Assembly (NCBI GenBank): GCA_009885695.1 | Contig: VFKE01000056.1 | Span: 1-64,000, forward strand | Source of the DNA: Verrucomicrobiota bacterium | GTDB lineage: Bacteria > Verrucomicrobiota > Verrucomicrobiia > Verrucomicrobiales > Verrucomicrobiaceae | Direction of reading: 5' to 3' | DNA: 64,000 nt | Part shown: positions 1 through 8,258 of the stretch, one piece after another | How the letters are laid out: the number at the start of each line of letters is the position of its first letter | How positions within the stretch are numbered: position 1 is the stretch's first letter | Notes under the pieces: generated by a model | What the model was told of the DNA's origin: nothing | Seen by the model: only the letters and a program-made list of their open reading frames with translations | Database searches by the model: none | Position numbers and translations under genes: made by a program

Positions 1-370
1 CTGTCCACGGCGGATTTTGGCGTGGTGCCCCTTGCAAAATCAAGGGTTCCAGCGCGCAAATGCCGCGAAAATAGCTGAAAACTCGGTCGAGTAGCGAAAG
101 ACGGGCTAACAGCCTGATACTGAGCTGAGTGAACGGGACTTGAGCAGTCACCTTCCGAGTGAGCGCCAGGGCGGTTTAAATAATTTCGTAGCCGCGTTCG
201 TAAGAACGCGGGAAATAGGCAGACCTCGTTGGCTGCCGTGGCTTCTTCCCGCACTCTTACGAGATGCGGCTACGTCTTTTATAAAAATGCTCCAGGTGCG
301 TACGCCAGTGCATGATTTTAAGGCTATGGGCTGTCAACTGTTAGCCATCGACTTTCCTTTTAAGGTTGAT
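1..370. other. Non-coding left edge
   Basis: No convincing gene is seen here. The open frames lack family resemblance and cross a palindromic repeat at 174-292. The stretch holds that repeat and, at its right end, the tail of a small leftward reading frame. The first 170 bases show no recognisable promoter or RNA structure. Confidence 0.5.
174..292. repeat. Dispersed ~118-bp inverted-repeat element, copy 1
   Basis: The element is bounded by the inverted ends GTAGCCGC and GCGGCTAC. It matches, in opposite orientation, the sequence at 24030-24146 over nearly its whole length, including AT-rich flanks (AAATAATTTC on one side, GTCTTTT followed by AAAAATGCTC on the other). No open reading frame is shared by the two copies. 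It resembles a REP or MITE-like non-autonomous element; how it moved is unknown. Confidence 0.8.
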
Positions 371-514
371 TCAGCCCTTCTCAACAATGTCCAACCCGCG
401 CGTGTCTGCCATGATTCCAGCAGCAGCGCCACCGACGCGGAGGTTAGATTCACCATAAGCCTTGGAGAATAGGCTGATGGCCAGCAATGCAGTCAGAATT
501 TGTGTCTTCATCAT
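371..514 (-). CDS. Small putative secreted peptide (47 aa) or gene remnant
   Basis: A 47-residue frame begins with two consecutive Met codons and a good signal-peptide profile: MMKTQ, then a hydrophobic stretch (ILTALLAISLF), then small residues before a possible cleavage site near SKAYG. The last 20 residues (GGAAAGIMADTRGLDIVEKG) are encoded by about 60 bp that is roughly 87% identical to 3768-3827, the 3' end of the large VWA gene, where the main gene reads a different frame. It lies 75 bp downstream of the sialidase on the same strand. No clear ribosome site precedes it. It may be a true small exported peptide, a truncated gene fused to a copied segment, or chance. I do not recognise a family. 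Confidence 0.3.
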   Translation of the reverse strand: MMKTQILTALLAISLFSKAYGESNLRVGGAAAGIMADTRGLDIVEKG

Positions 515-589
515 CAGAGTGAGTGGGGGATTATTGGCGAAAAATATGAGTGTGTGTTTCAGGCCGCGCCTCGTCGTCCAATCAGCGAT

Positions 590-1738
590 TCAGTGCGGCG
601 ACTCCTTGCCATCGCCAAGCCAGGCGAGCGGCAGGCGCATGAAGCGAATCCACTCGCGGCGATGTTTCTCGCCGCCTTCAAAAATCACGCCGGCATCGCC
701 GTTGGGGAAGCGGACAAGGCCGGAGTAGGAAGATGGGCCGACATGGATCAACTTCTTCACCGGCCAGGTCTGCGCTTCGTCGTAGCTGATGCGGACGGTC
801 ATCTTCGTGCGCTCGACCGCGCCGAAAAGCGCGCCCGCATTGTCGGGGTTGGCAAACAGAATGAGGCTCCTGCCGTCCTTGTCCACGCTGCTGTGGCGCA
901 GGATGCTGGCCTGGCAGGGGCATTCGTTCAGCACCCGATCCCACGTGATTGATCCCCACGATTCGCCGCCGTCCTTGCTGATGGCCACGGCGCGGCAGCT
1001 TTGGCCGGTGCCCTGGCGCATATTCAACATGAGCCTGCCATCGGCCAACTCGACGACCTGCGATTCGTTCGTGTGGTTATCCACCGGCTTGCCCATGCGC
1101 CAGTTCTTGCCGCCGTCGTCGCTGTAGATCACGCGAGAGCGAAATCCCGTTTCGTTCTTGGCATCAAGCTTCTCCGGGCAGGTGTAACCGGGAATCACGA
1201 GCCGGCCCGACTTGGTCTGGATGCCGCAGCCAGGCCCCGGCACGAACGTCTCGTCATACGCCCCGATCTTGCCGCCGATGTCGGCAGGCGCGGACCAAGT
1301 CTGGCCGTTGTCGCGGCTGGAGAGCAACAGATGACGGTGATGTGCGCCATGCGTGCGCAGGTTGGTTTTGCGGCACAACAGGAAGACGGTGCCGGTGGTG
1401 CGGTCTGTCAGAGCCACCGGGTTCATGAGCGCGTCGGGTCCCTCGCCGCGCACCAGAACCTGAAGCGGAAGCCATGTCCTGCCCCCATCGAGGCTGCGCT
1501 TGAGCACCATGTCGGTCGGGCTGGCGTCGGTGATGACCTTCTTGCGCGCCTCGCAGAACACGAGCAACGCGCCTGAAGGCGAAATAATCATCGCGGGGAT
1601 GCGGTAGGTACTCACGCCATCCTGTCCCGCGACGAACACATTCGTCTTTGCTGGTTCCGATGGTGACACCGTCTCGGCGTGGAGCGCGGCCAGCGGAGCC
1701 AGCAGCAGGGCGGTGATGAGGGTGAGAGTGTGTTTCAT
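590..1738 (-). CDS. Secreted exo-alpha-sialidase (BNR/Asp-box, GH33-like)
   Basis: A predicted secreted six-bladed propeller glycosidase that would release terminal sialic acids. Residues 1-21 are a signal peptide (Leu/Ala core, ends ALHAE). The sialidase YRIP motif with the carboxylate-binding Arg is near residue 46, followed by FCEAR at 61-65. At least four Asp boxes are visible: SLDGGRTW (82-89), SRDNGQTW, SDDGGKNW and SKDGGESW. A late SSYSGL segment probably carries the catalytic Tyr. At 382 residues it has the usual length of a catalytic domain with no added lectin domain. The ATG at 1738 gives the complete signal peptide and follows a micro-ORF that stops three bases earlier. The next gene upstream is another secreted beta-propeller protein with the same leader, suggesting joint use on host- or algal-type glycans. 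Confidence 0.88.
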   Translation of the reverse strand: MKHTLTLITALLLAPLAALHAETVSPSEPAKTNVFVAGQDGVSTYRIPAMIISPSGALLVFCEARKKVITDASPTDMVLKRSLDGGRTWLPLQVLVRGEGPDALMNPVALTDRTTGTVFLLCRKTNLRTHGAHHRHLLLSSRDNGQTWSAPADIGGKIGAYDETFVPGPGCGIQTKSGRLVIPGYTCPEKLDAKNETGFRSRVIYSDDGGKNWRMGKPVDNHTNESQVVELADGRLMLNMRQGTGQSCRAVAISKDGGESWGSITWDRVLNECPCQASILRHSSVDKDGRSLILFANPDNAGALFGAVERTKMTVRISYDEAQTWPVKKLIHVGPSSYSGLVRFPNGDAGVIFEGGEKHRREWIRFMRLPLAWLGDGKESPH

Positions 1739-1741
1739 GAT

Positions 1742-1815
1742 TTAGATAAAAGAACGGAATCTGGACACCGGGCCGAATTGGCCCAGGGCGTGCATCGGAG
1801 ACGGCGTGGGAGGGG
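1742..1815 (-). promoter_or_regulatory. Conserved leader with micro-ORF and GGGCC hairpin (sialidase)
   Basis: In the mRNA sense the leader carries CCGTCTCCGATGCACGC followed by CTGGGCC-AATTC-GGCCCGG, a short hairpin. The ATG at 1795 opens a 17-codon frame, MHALGQFGPVSRFRSFI, that stops at 1742, three bases before the sialidase ATG. The same arrangement (MHALGHSGP...) precedes the gene starting at 3432. It could be a leader peptide coupled to translation or a repeated structural element. The similarity is seen directly; the function is inferred. Confidence 0.5.
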
Positions 1816-1905
1816 TAATCATAGGTGGAAGAGTCGCAGGATGAGAACTGACGGGAGGAGAAAAAGGCTCGATCAGATGGTAATTAAAGTGACAGGTCGG
1901 CAATC

Positions 1906-3432
1906 TTATTCCTCGAACCGCAAGGAATAGAGATCGGCATCGTTCATTACGACCCGGAGTTGGACGGTCTTGCCCGCCCAAGGGCTGACATCGGACCGGT
2001 TGCCCCAGGTGACGGTCCGATCGAGGGTGTCACCGAAGAGTTCGTCGCTATCGGCCAGCGCGTAGCCCGGCAGGGCGCGGCCGTCGGCATCCTGTAACTC
2101 CACCCGGAGCGTTCCCGCCGCGGACGTCGCGAAATTCAACGACAGGCGGCGGCCGGAAAAAACGAAGGGCGGCGTGTAAAACTCCCCGGGCTTCTGGCGG
2201 GCATGCAGCGAGACAAAGCCATCCACCCGAATCGTGTAGCGGCGCAAGGTTTGACCATCCTTCCAATGGCCTTCATTGGAATAGAAACTCAGTTCCGGCG
2301 GTGCGGTCCGGTCCTCCGCGGGAGTCTCGATCAGTCCGAGACTCTGGTAACCGTCGCCGTAGACCCAATTGTTGCTGCGCTCGGGTCCGGGGACGAGGAA
2401 GGTCTCATCCCACCGATGAAAAGTGAAGCCATCGCGACTGGTCATGAATTGCCCATCGGTGACGACCGTGCCATAACGTGGCGAAAATCTGCTCCGGCTC
2501 TGTCGGTGCACGGGATCGGGCAAGGCCCGCATCGCCGCGGGCGAAAATTTTCGATCCACGTAGCGCGTGGGAAATCCGACAAAGATGTCGGGCGCACGGT
2601 AGTAAGGTTCAACCTGGTTCGTGTACATCGCCTCGTCGGGCGAACCCGGGTACTTCAACATTTTGGCCTCGGTCCAATGGCGAAAATCTTTGGACGTTGC
2701 CACGCGAATATCGCGAATCCCATTTTTGGTATCTTTGGTCGAACGCCCGATCGGCTCATGGAACCCGCGGATGTAGCACCAGTATTGCTTACGCATCGGG
2801 TCCCAAAACGCATTGTTCTGCGAATCGTAGAGTCCTTGTTTCGCATCCATGATGGGCTGATCGGAAATGCGCTGCCAGTGAATCCCGTCAGCGGACTTCA
2901 TGCCCCAAAGCACTTGCGCGCCGCCGGCGGTGGTCGCCTTGTAGCGTTCCTCGGGTGGACAATCCGGGTTCAAATCCCGGAACGGCGTGAAGTTGTCCAG
3001 TTTGGGCTCCGCCCAAACCACGTTGTTGTGCTTGGAGCCCTTTACCTCGAAGAGACCGAGATCCGGTTTGGTCCAGTGCACGCCGTCTTTGCTTTCGGCG
3101 TAGCAGGCGTAGACTTCGGCGCCCCCCAATTTTTTGCCATCGGTCGACGTGAGTTGCGTGCCCATGTAGTACATCCGGATCGTGTCACCATCCCGAATCA
3201 GTCGCTGATAACCCGAGCCACTCCCCTCCCACGGCGCGTCATAGGTCATGACGGTTTCGCGTGGAGTCGGGGCGTGCAGTCGCAACTCAAGTCCGTCGCG
3301 CTTGGCAATCAGATTTTCGTCCACGAAAAGTGCGCGGCGGTTGCCGAGTTGGTAGGGAACTTGCCCATGGCCCATGAGCGAGGCCGCCGATGTAAGCGCG
3401 AGGCAACAGAGCGATGGTATTTTTGAGGTCAT
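1906..3432 (-). CDS. Secreted beta-propeller glycosidase-like protein
   Basis: A 508-residue protein with an N-terminal export signal (CCLALTSAASLMGHG) and the opening LFVDENLIAKRDGLELRLH, typical of large families of secreted proteins in Planctomycetes and Verrucomicrobia. Repeated strands such as DTIRMYYMG, YACYAESKDGVHWTKPDLG, GMKSADGIHW and TSKDFRHW resemble the five-bladed propeller of the GH32/43/117/130 superfamily. The last 110 residues form a beta-rich domain (RRLSLNFATSAAGTLRVEL) that could be a jelly roll. The exact substrate cannot be read from the sequence. It shares its leader type and direction with the sialidase 167 bp downstream. An alternative is a non-catalytic carbohydrate-binding propeller. 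Confidence 0.65.
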   Translation of the reverse strand: MTSKIPSLCCLALTSAASLMGHGQVPYQLGNRRALFVDENLIAKRDGLELRLHAPTPRETVMTYDAPWEGSGSGYQRLIRDGDTIRMYYMGTQLTSTDGKKLGGAEVYACYAESKDGVHWTKPDLGLFEVKGSKHNNVVWAEPKLDNFTPFRDLNPDCPPEERYKATTAGGAQVLWGMKSADGIHWQRISDQPIMDAKQGLYDSQNNAFWDPMRKQYWCYIRGFHEPIGRSTKDTKNGIRDIRVATSKDFRHWTEAKMLKYPGSPDEAMYTNQVEPYYRAPDIFVGFPTRYVDRKFSPAAMRALPDPVHRQSRSRFSPRYGTVVTDGQFMTSRDGFTFHRWDETFLVPGPERSNNWVYGDGYQSLGLIETPAEDRTAPPELSFYSNEGHWKDGQTLRRYTIRVDGFVSLHARQKPGEFYTPPFVFSGRRLSLNFATSAAGTLRVELQDADGRALPGYALADSDELFGDTLDRTVTWGNRSDVSPWAGKTVQLRVVMNDADLYSLRFEE

Positions 3433-3759
3433 GGAATTTTTGTTTTTCCTGCTAAGAAATTAATTTCGTGGGCGCCGGGCCGGAGTGGCCCAGCGCGTGC
3501 ATCTGAGACGGGGTGGAAAAATGCAGAATGTGGAATGACGAATCATCCCGGCTATGGCACTTTTGTTGCCTGATCTGTCGTAGTGGCGGTGGGTTGTGCC
3601 GGGTTTTATGTCGCAGTTTCAACGGGCTGAGCATACCTTTGCTGTTCGTCGTGCCAACTTTTTATTGGCAGCGGGTTTGCCACGTTTCAGGCTTGAGGCT
3701 GGAGACCGCAGGCGGATGCGTTGGCCCAATTTCAACAGGTGAGTCTCGAATTTCAGTCG
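3433..3759. other. Intergenic region, 327 bp
   Basis: No gene is supported. The region contains the leader and micro-ORF of the gene starting at 3432 (near 3452-3515). The remaining bases toward 3759 show no palindrome or tandem repeat strong enough to call. It probably holds the promoter of the secreted propeller gene and the end of the VWA transcript. Confidence 0.5.
3452..3515 (-). promoter_or_regulatory. Conserved leader with micro-ORF and GGGCC hairpin (propeller gene)
   Basis: This is the counterpart of the leader at 1742-1815. In the mRNA sense it reads CCCCGTCTCAGATGCACGC and then CTGGGCC-ACTCC-GGCCCGG, the stem being identical and the loop changed. The ATG at 3502 opens a 16-codon frame, MHALGHSGPAPTKLIS, that stops with TAG at 3452. 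The main ATG follows 19 bases later, and AGCAGGAAAA overlaps the stop region as a possible ribosome site. Confidence 0.5.
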
Positions 3760-6297
3760 TTATGCCGCCCTTCTCAGCCATGTCCAACCCGCCCTCGTCT
3801 GCCACGCTTCCAGCAGCAGCGCCACTATCAGGGCTATGAGCAGCCACCGCTGCACGTCGCGCCAGGCGGGCGGACGCGGCGCGCGCCACACATCGCTCAA
3901 GTCCACGCGCTCAGCACCGCCGCTGCGGACGCTGGCATCCCGCAGCTCATCCAGTCGCGTCCTGTCGAAACTCCACTCCGGATTCGTCACCGCATTCACG
4001 GGACCGAGGGAAAGCGCCGCATCACCGATCTTTACAGCACCGCGCAAATACTTGTCGCCCTCGAGCTCCAACACCGCGCGGTAATGCCCCGGTGCCAGCC
4101 GCTCCCAAGGCACGGCACGCAATTTTCCATCACTGCCAGAGGACACGACCAGTTCCGGCGCGTGCGCGGCAATACGTTCGCTCCAACTTTCGTCATAAAA
4201 TAAATCCGCTTTGAGCTGGCTGCCATCGAGCGAGGTTTTCAATCCGAGACCCGCCGGAAGCTGGTTGCCCATGAGCCAGCGAGCCAGGCTCTGCGTGAAA
4301 CCGCCGTAATTTTTCCATCCGCGTGTCAATGAGGAAAAATCCCCGCCCATGGGAAAAGCCACCGTGGCCACCCGTCCCGTGCCGCGCTGCCAGAATGCCA
4401 TCAGCGGCGCGGCGTATTCATCGCCCGTGATCGCAGCCTGCGTCGCACCGGGTCGCAAGTAACACAAATTGTAACCGTCGATCTTCTTCAGCCAGTCCAT
4501 CGGTGCCGCCGCCATCTCCAGCCATCCAGGCGTGCTTTTCAACTCCACCGGCTCCTCGATAAATGCCGAGCGCGCTACGCTCACTGTCTCCTGAGCGAAC
4601 AGCGCAGGCAGCTCGTTCGCATCCGCATTAAAAAATATTCGTCCGCCGCCGCGCTTGGCCACGTCCTTGAGAAAATCCGCATCACTGTCCTTCTCGGAAC
4701 CGAGACCGATGACGCTGACTGTGCATTTTTCCTTCTGCATCTCAGCGAGCAATTTCACATAATCGCCCGGCTCTTCTGCATCCGCCGCGTCTGCAAATAA
4801 GATGATGTGTCTCTGGCCGACCGATGCAGGCTTGAGGATATCCCAGCCAGCTTTTAATCCGGTATAGACAAAAATTCCACCGCCCATGCTCTCCACTCGT
4901 CGCGCGGAATTCTGCAATGCACCTCGATTCGGGCCGACCTGCACCAGAGGCGACAGCGGGTGCGCCGCGCTGTCCACGGGAATGATCGAGATGAGATCGT
5001 TATCGCCGAGCAATCCGATCGCGCGCGCCGCGCCCTCGTCCGCCAGATCCATCTTGTGCAACGTGGCGCCGGGCACAGTCATCGACATGCTGCCGGAGCG
5101 ATCCATCACGATGGCCATCGCCACCGCCAATTTCCGGTGCTCCTGCTTCAGTTCCATGCTCACCGGCAGCAGCGGTTCCACGGAGGAGCCAAACCATCCG
5201 CCCGCGGCAAAGCTCGTCTTCCCGCCAATCATCGCCAGTCCCCCGCCCTGCTGGTTCACGAAGAAATCCAACCCCCACACAAACTGGGGATCGAGCTTGT
5301 AAACGGGCACGTTGTTCAGCACCACGACCTTCGCGCCGCTTAACGAGCCCACATTGATCGCGCTCAAATCCGTGACCACGCCCACGTCGAAACCCTGCGC
5401 GACCAGAGCCTCGCCCAGCGGATCATTTTCATAAGATGTCACCAGCAACACCCGGGGCCCACCCTGCACTTCTGTCCATTGCGACGCCGTGTTGTTGCCG
5501 GGCACCGAGTCATCCGCCGGGATCAACCGCACTTCGTAACGATACGCACCAGGCGATGCCAGCCGGTCAGTGAACCGCAATCTTCCCACACCTGCTTCGA
5601 CCGGCGCTTCGCGGCGACCGATGCTCTGTCCATTCCGAAACAGCTCCACCGGCACCGACGCATCATGACCGCCGAGCACCACCACTTCGCCCAGCATCGC
5701 CTCGCGCAACTGCACGCGCCGCGGCAGCACGAACGCGCCAACGCGATAGTCATTCGTCGAATCGCGCGGCGGCAGCCGGTAGTCGAGTGGCACACTTTGC
5801 TTCATGAGCTTCTCCGCCAGTCCGTCGAGCGGTTCCGTGGAAAAGCCATCCGTCAACGCCAGCACCCGCGCCGCACGATCCGGCGACATCTGCGCCAGCG
5901 CAAAGGCGGCCGCAGAATTCAAACGGGTGGCGTTGCGCGCGCCATCGAATTCCGCTCCGTTGGCACCGGAACGAATCAGGGCGCCGCGCTTCACCGATTC
6001 CGCTGCAAAATCGATCAAGAACAAACGGTCGGATGCACCCTTGGATTTTTCCAGAATCGTTTCCCACTCTGCCAGTCGCGGCTGCAATAAATCTTTCGCT
6101 GAATCCGAATGATCCACCAGCACCCAGAGGTCAAGACCATCGCCCGAGCGCCGCAATTGTGGTCGCGCCAACATCAGCACCAGCAGCAAGAGGCACAGAA
6201 CCCGAAACGGTTTCTCCAGCCGCATACCGCGCCAAAACCATCCCGCCGCCGCCAGCAGTGGCAGAAGGAGAAACCATTCGGGTGAGGCGAAGCGCAT
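3760..6297 (-). CDS. Membrane-anchored VWA / GAT-like protein (BatA-type operon)
   Basis: An 845-residue membrane protein of the kind found with BatA/VWA genes. Two N-terminal transmembrane segments lie at about 8-24 and 30-46, and one C-terminal segment (LLIALIVALLLEAW) precedes a short basic tail. Residues 57-100 resemble a degenerate VWA fold (LWVLVDHSDS). Residues 280-375 look like a class I glutamine amidotransferase-type Rossmann fold (VLLVTSYENDPLGEALVAQG...GGLAMIGGK). A canonical MIDAS, DRSGSMS, is at 399-405, starting the second VWA domain. Such proteins are thought to act in cell-envelope metal-dependent complexes; the partner here is probably the next gene (6393-8234). Its last 60 bp are duplicated near 371-431. 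Exact function is unknown. Confidence 0.75.
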   Translation of the reverse strand: MRFASPEWFLLLPLLAAAGWFWRGMRLEKPFRVLCLLLLVLMLARPQLRRSGDGLDLWVLVDHSDSAKDLLQPRLAEWETILEKSKGASDRLFLIDFAAESVKRGALIRSGANGAEFDGARNATRLNSAAAFALAQMSPDRAARVLALTDGFSTEPLDGLAEKLMKQSVPLDYRLPPRDSTNDYRVGAFVLPRRVQLREAMLGEVVVLGGHDASVPVELFRNGQSIGRREAPVEAGVGRLRFTDRLASPGAYRYEVRLIPADDSVPGNNTASQWTEVQGGPRVLLVTSYENDPLGEALVAQGFDVGVVTDLSAINVGSLSGAKVVVLNNVPVYKLDPQFVWGLDFFVNQQGGGLAMIGGKTSFAAGGWFGSSVEPLLPVSMELKQEHRKLAVAMAIVMDRSGSMSMTVPGATLHKMDLADEGAARAIGLLGDNDLISIIPVDSAAHPLSPLVQVGPNRGALQNSARRVESMGGGIFVYTGLKAGWDILKPASVGQRHIILFADAADAEEPGDYVKLLAEMQKEKCTVSVIGLGSEKDSDADFLKDVAKRGGGRIFFNADANELPALFAQETVSVARSAFIEEPVELKSTPGWLEMAAAPMDWLKKIDGYNLCYLRPGATQAAITGDEYAAPLMAFWQRGTGRVATVAFPMGGDFSSLTRGWKNYGGFTQSLARWLMGNQLPAGLGLKTSLDGSQLKADLFYDESWSERIAAHAPELVVSSGSDGKLRAVPWERLAPGHYRAVLELEGDKYLRGAVKIGDAALSLGPVNAVTNPEWSFDRTRLDELRDASVRSGGAERVDLSDVWRAPRPPAWRDVQRWLLIALIVALLLEAWQTRAGWTWLRRAA

Positions 6298-6303
6298 GGG
6301 AAT

Positions 6304-6437
6304 CAGTGGTCAGTAGGTCAGTAGGTCAGTGCGTCTGTAAATCAGTAAATCAGTAAGTCAGTAAGTCAGTAAACGGTGAGATTTGTCGGAGGTCAGGCTT
6401 TCACATACTGACGCACTGATTCACTGACTACTGATTT
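6304..6437. repeat. Inverted pair of 8-bp (CAGTNNNT) tandem arrays
   Basis: From 6304 to 6374 the unit CAGT plus four bases repeats about nine times (CAGTAGGT, CAGTAGGT, CAGTGCGT, CTGTAAAT, CAGTAAAT, CAGTAAGT and so on). From 6407 to 6437 the complementary ACTG units occur four times, so the two arrays face each other and could pair into a long hairpin. The second array encodes the last residues of the protein at 6393-8234 (SVVSESVRQYVKA). Slippage here would alter that C-terminus or the spacing to the next gene. Confidence 0.75.
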
Positions 6438-8234
6438 ACCGGTTCTCGTCCCGCGCCACGCCCATGCGCCGATGAAGCACGCGACGAGCGCCAGCATCCA
6501 CAGCGGCGTCCATGGATCAGCCTCGCTCTGCTTCAGTGCCGTCTCGATCCGTCGCTGCTTCGAAGTGTCGAGCGACTCCGCATCTCGAAAGTCCGCTTCG
6601 CGAATATCGGCAAAATGCGCCGCGCCGCTGATCCATATTTTATCATCCTCCAGCACTTCAAAAAATCCCGGACGCTCCGGCGCGCGACCCTCAAACATAG
6701 TCGTCGCCCCATTCACACGCAGTTCCACTTTTGCCTCCTGCCTCCTGCCTCCTGCCTCAATTCTCTGCGCGACCTCAAAATTCCCCGCCCATGGTTCCGC
6801 CTTGCGCTCCCGCACCATCTCGACAAAGCGCTGCAACATCACCGGCAGCGCTGGCACCCGGGCAGCATTGGATTGCGCGAGATCCCAATTCAAAATGAGC
6901 CGCTGTATTTGTCTGCCGTCTGCGGTCGCGCCCGGACGCAACAATGCGAGTGCGCGATTCCCCTTCCACAAGAGTGGAATGTCACCGTCTCCCATCGTGA
7001 GTTCCAGTGGCCGTCCACTCAACAGACCCGACCAAGCCAGATCGCGCGTCAGCCGGTGATCCTCCGCCGCCACCCACGCCGGATCCAGCGCACCGTTCTC
7101 TCCCAGTGAGCCACCTAGCTGCACGGCATCGCTGCCCGGCGCGTTGCCCAGTTCGTCGACCACGAAATCAGGCGTGAGCGATCCCAGCTCCACGCCATCG
7201 AGCGCCGCGAAAATTTTCTTCATTAATTCACCTGAAGCACCCGGCGCTCGCACGGCTGCATGCACGATGCGCGGCTTCGGCTTCTGCAACGGCAGCCTAT
7301 CATCCCACGTGAATTTATCAGCGCCGAGCACGAGCGTCACTCGCTCCACATCCGGCGGCAACTCACCTTGCAACGCAATCGTCTGCCCCGGTTCGATGGT
7401 GAATTTATGTTTTCCTTTTCCGCCTTCCGCCTTCTGACTTCCGCCTTCCTCTTCCATCCACCACTCCCTTTCCTGCGTCTCGCGTCCGTAATTTTTCACC
7501 AGCGCGCTCCAATAAGTAGCCGGGGCACCCCGTGATCCGTCATCTTGCGAAACCTGATTCCGCTCACGGAGTGAACGGCCCACACTGGCCTCGCCACCGG
7601 CAAAGCCGACGTTCTCAATTAGTTCACCCGCTGACATTAAAGCCACGTCCGCCGACACTTCCGTCTTGCGGTCGGTGACGAAGATCACGATGCCAGCGCT
7701 GCTCCGAACCAGTCCGCGCCCGGTGAGCAGTGCGGCATCAGGCGCATGTGCCCCCTGCGTCGGCTCCCATTTGTCGAACGCCTTGAGCAACTCGCCGGTT
7801 TCCGATCCTGCATAGAGCCGTGGCTTGCGCGGGCCGGATTCCAACAGATGCCAGTCAGTGTGTGCCGCCGCACCCGGCCAATGCGATAACTTATTCTGCA
7901 ACAGGGCACGCGTCTCTTTTTTGAAAGCACTCATGGAAACAGAACTGTCCAGCACCACCACCACGGTCTGGCGCGAGTCCTGGCGAATCCACCGCGGCTC
8001 GGCGAGCAGCCAGGCGATGATCGTCACGGCGAGCAATTGCAACCAGAGCGGCACCGAATGGCGCAGGCGTTCCAGGCGCGCGCCGCCCACACTCTCCGGC
8101 TTGACACGATCCAGCAGAAACAAGGTGCTGCTGCGCACCTTGCGGGATTGTTCCTGCAAAAAATGAATCAGCAGCACCAGCGGAATGGCGGTCAGAGCCC
8201 AGAGACCGGCGGGATTGGCGAGAATGAGGCGCAT
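6393..8234 (-). CDS. BatA-like VWA membrane protein
   Basis: A 613-residue protein starting like the BatA/aerotolerance N-terminal domain: a transmembrane segment in residues 1-25 (LWALTAIPLVLLIHFLQEQ), a conserved RKVRSSTLFLLDRV stretch, and a second segment near 65-82 (LWLQLLAVTIIAWLLAEP). A VWA domain follows with DSSVSMS near residue 96, a variant MIDAS with Val in place of Gly. A last transmembrane segment is near 580. The C-terminal dozen residues come from an 8-bp tandem array, and two internal stretches rich in Gly, Lys and Glu (GGSQKAEGGK and AGGRRQEAK) are encoded by 7-bp tandem arrays. It sits between the zinc-ribbon gene upstream (24-bp gap) and the larger VWA gene downstream, so the three are likely co-transcribed. 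No MoxR or DUF58 gene is present here. Confidence 0.75.
   Translation of the reverse strand: MRLILANPAGLWALTAIPLVLLIHFLQEQSRKVRSSTLFLLDRVKPESVGGARLERLRHSVPLWLQLLAVTIIAWLLAEPRWIRQDSRQTVVVVLDSSVSMSAFKKETRALLQNKLSHWPGAAAHTDWHLLESGPRKPRLYAGSETGELLKAFDKWEPTQGAHAPDAALLTGRGLVRSSAGIVIFVTDRKTEVSADVALMSAGELIENVGFAGGEASVGRSLRERNQVSQDDGSRGAPATYWSALVKNYGRETQEREWWMEEEGGSQKAEGGKGKHKFTIEPGQTIALQGELPPDVERVTLVLGADKFTWDDRLPLQKPKPRIVHAAVRAPGASGELMKKIFAALDGVELGSLTPDFVVDELGNAPGSDAVQLGGSLGENGALDPAWVAAEDHRLTRDLAWSGLLSGRPLELTMGDGDIPLLWKGNRALALLRPGATADGRQIQRLILNWDLAQSNAARVPALPVMLQRFVEMVRERKAEPWAGNFEVAQRIEAGGRRQEAKVELRVNGATTMFEGRAPERPGFFEVLEDDKIWISGAAHFADIREADFRDAESLDTSKQRRIETALKQSEADPWTPLWMLALVACFIGAWAWRGTRTGKSVVSESVRQYVKA
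6732..6759. repeat. 7-bp tandem array (TGCCTCC x4) inside a coding region
   Basis: Three perfect TGCCTCC units and a fourth ending in A lie inside the BatA-like gene and encode part of the segment EAGGRRQEAK. Because the unit is 7 bp, a gain or loss of one copy would shift the frame. Confidence 0.75.
7414..7455. repeat. 7-bp tandem array (CGCCTTC family) inside a coding region
   Basis: Six consecutive heptamers (CCTTTTC, CGCCTTC, CGCCTTC, TGACTTC, CGCCTTC, CTCTTCC) lie in the BatA-like gene and encode the segment EEEGGSQKAEGGKGK. The segment is low-complexity and lies between predicted beta-strands, probably a tolerated loop. Confidence 0.7.
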
Positions 8235-8258
8235 GATTCAGAAACGATGTTGATCGAA

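Noticed and set aside
2203-3426. 407-aa plus-strand frame
   Set aside because: Antisense to the secreted propeller gene, which carries a signal peptide and family pattern.
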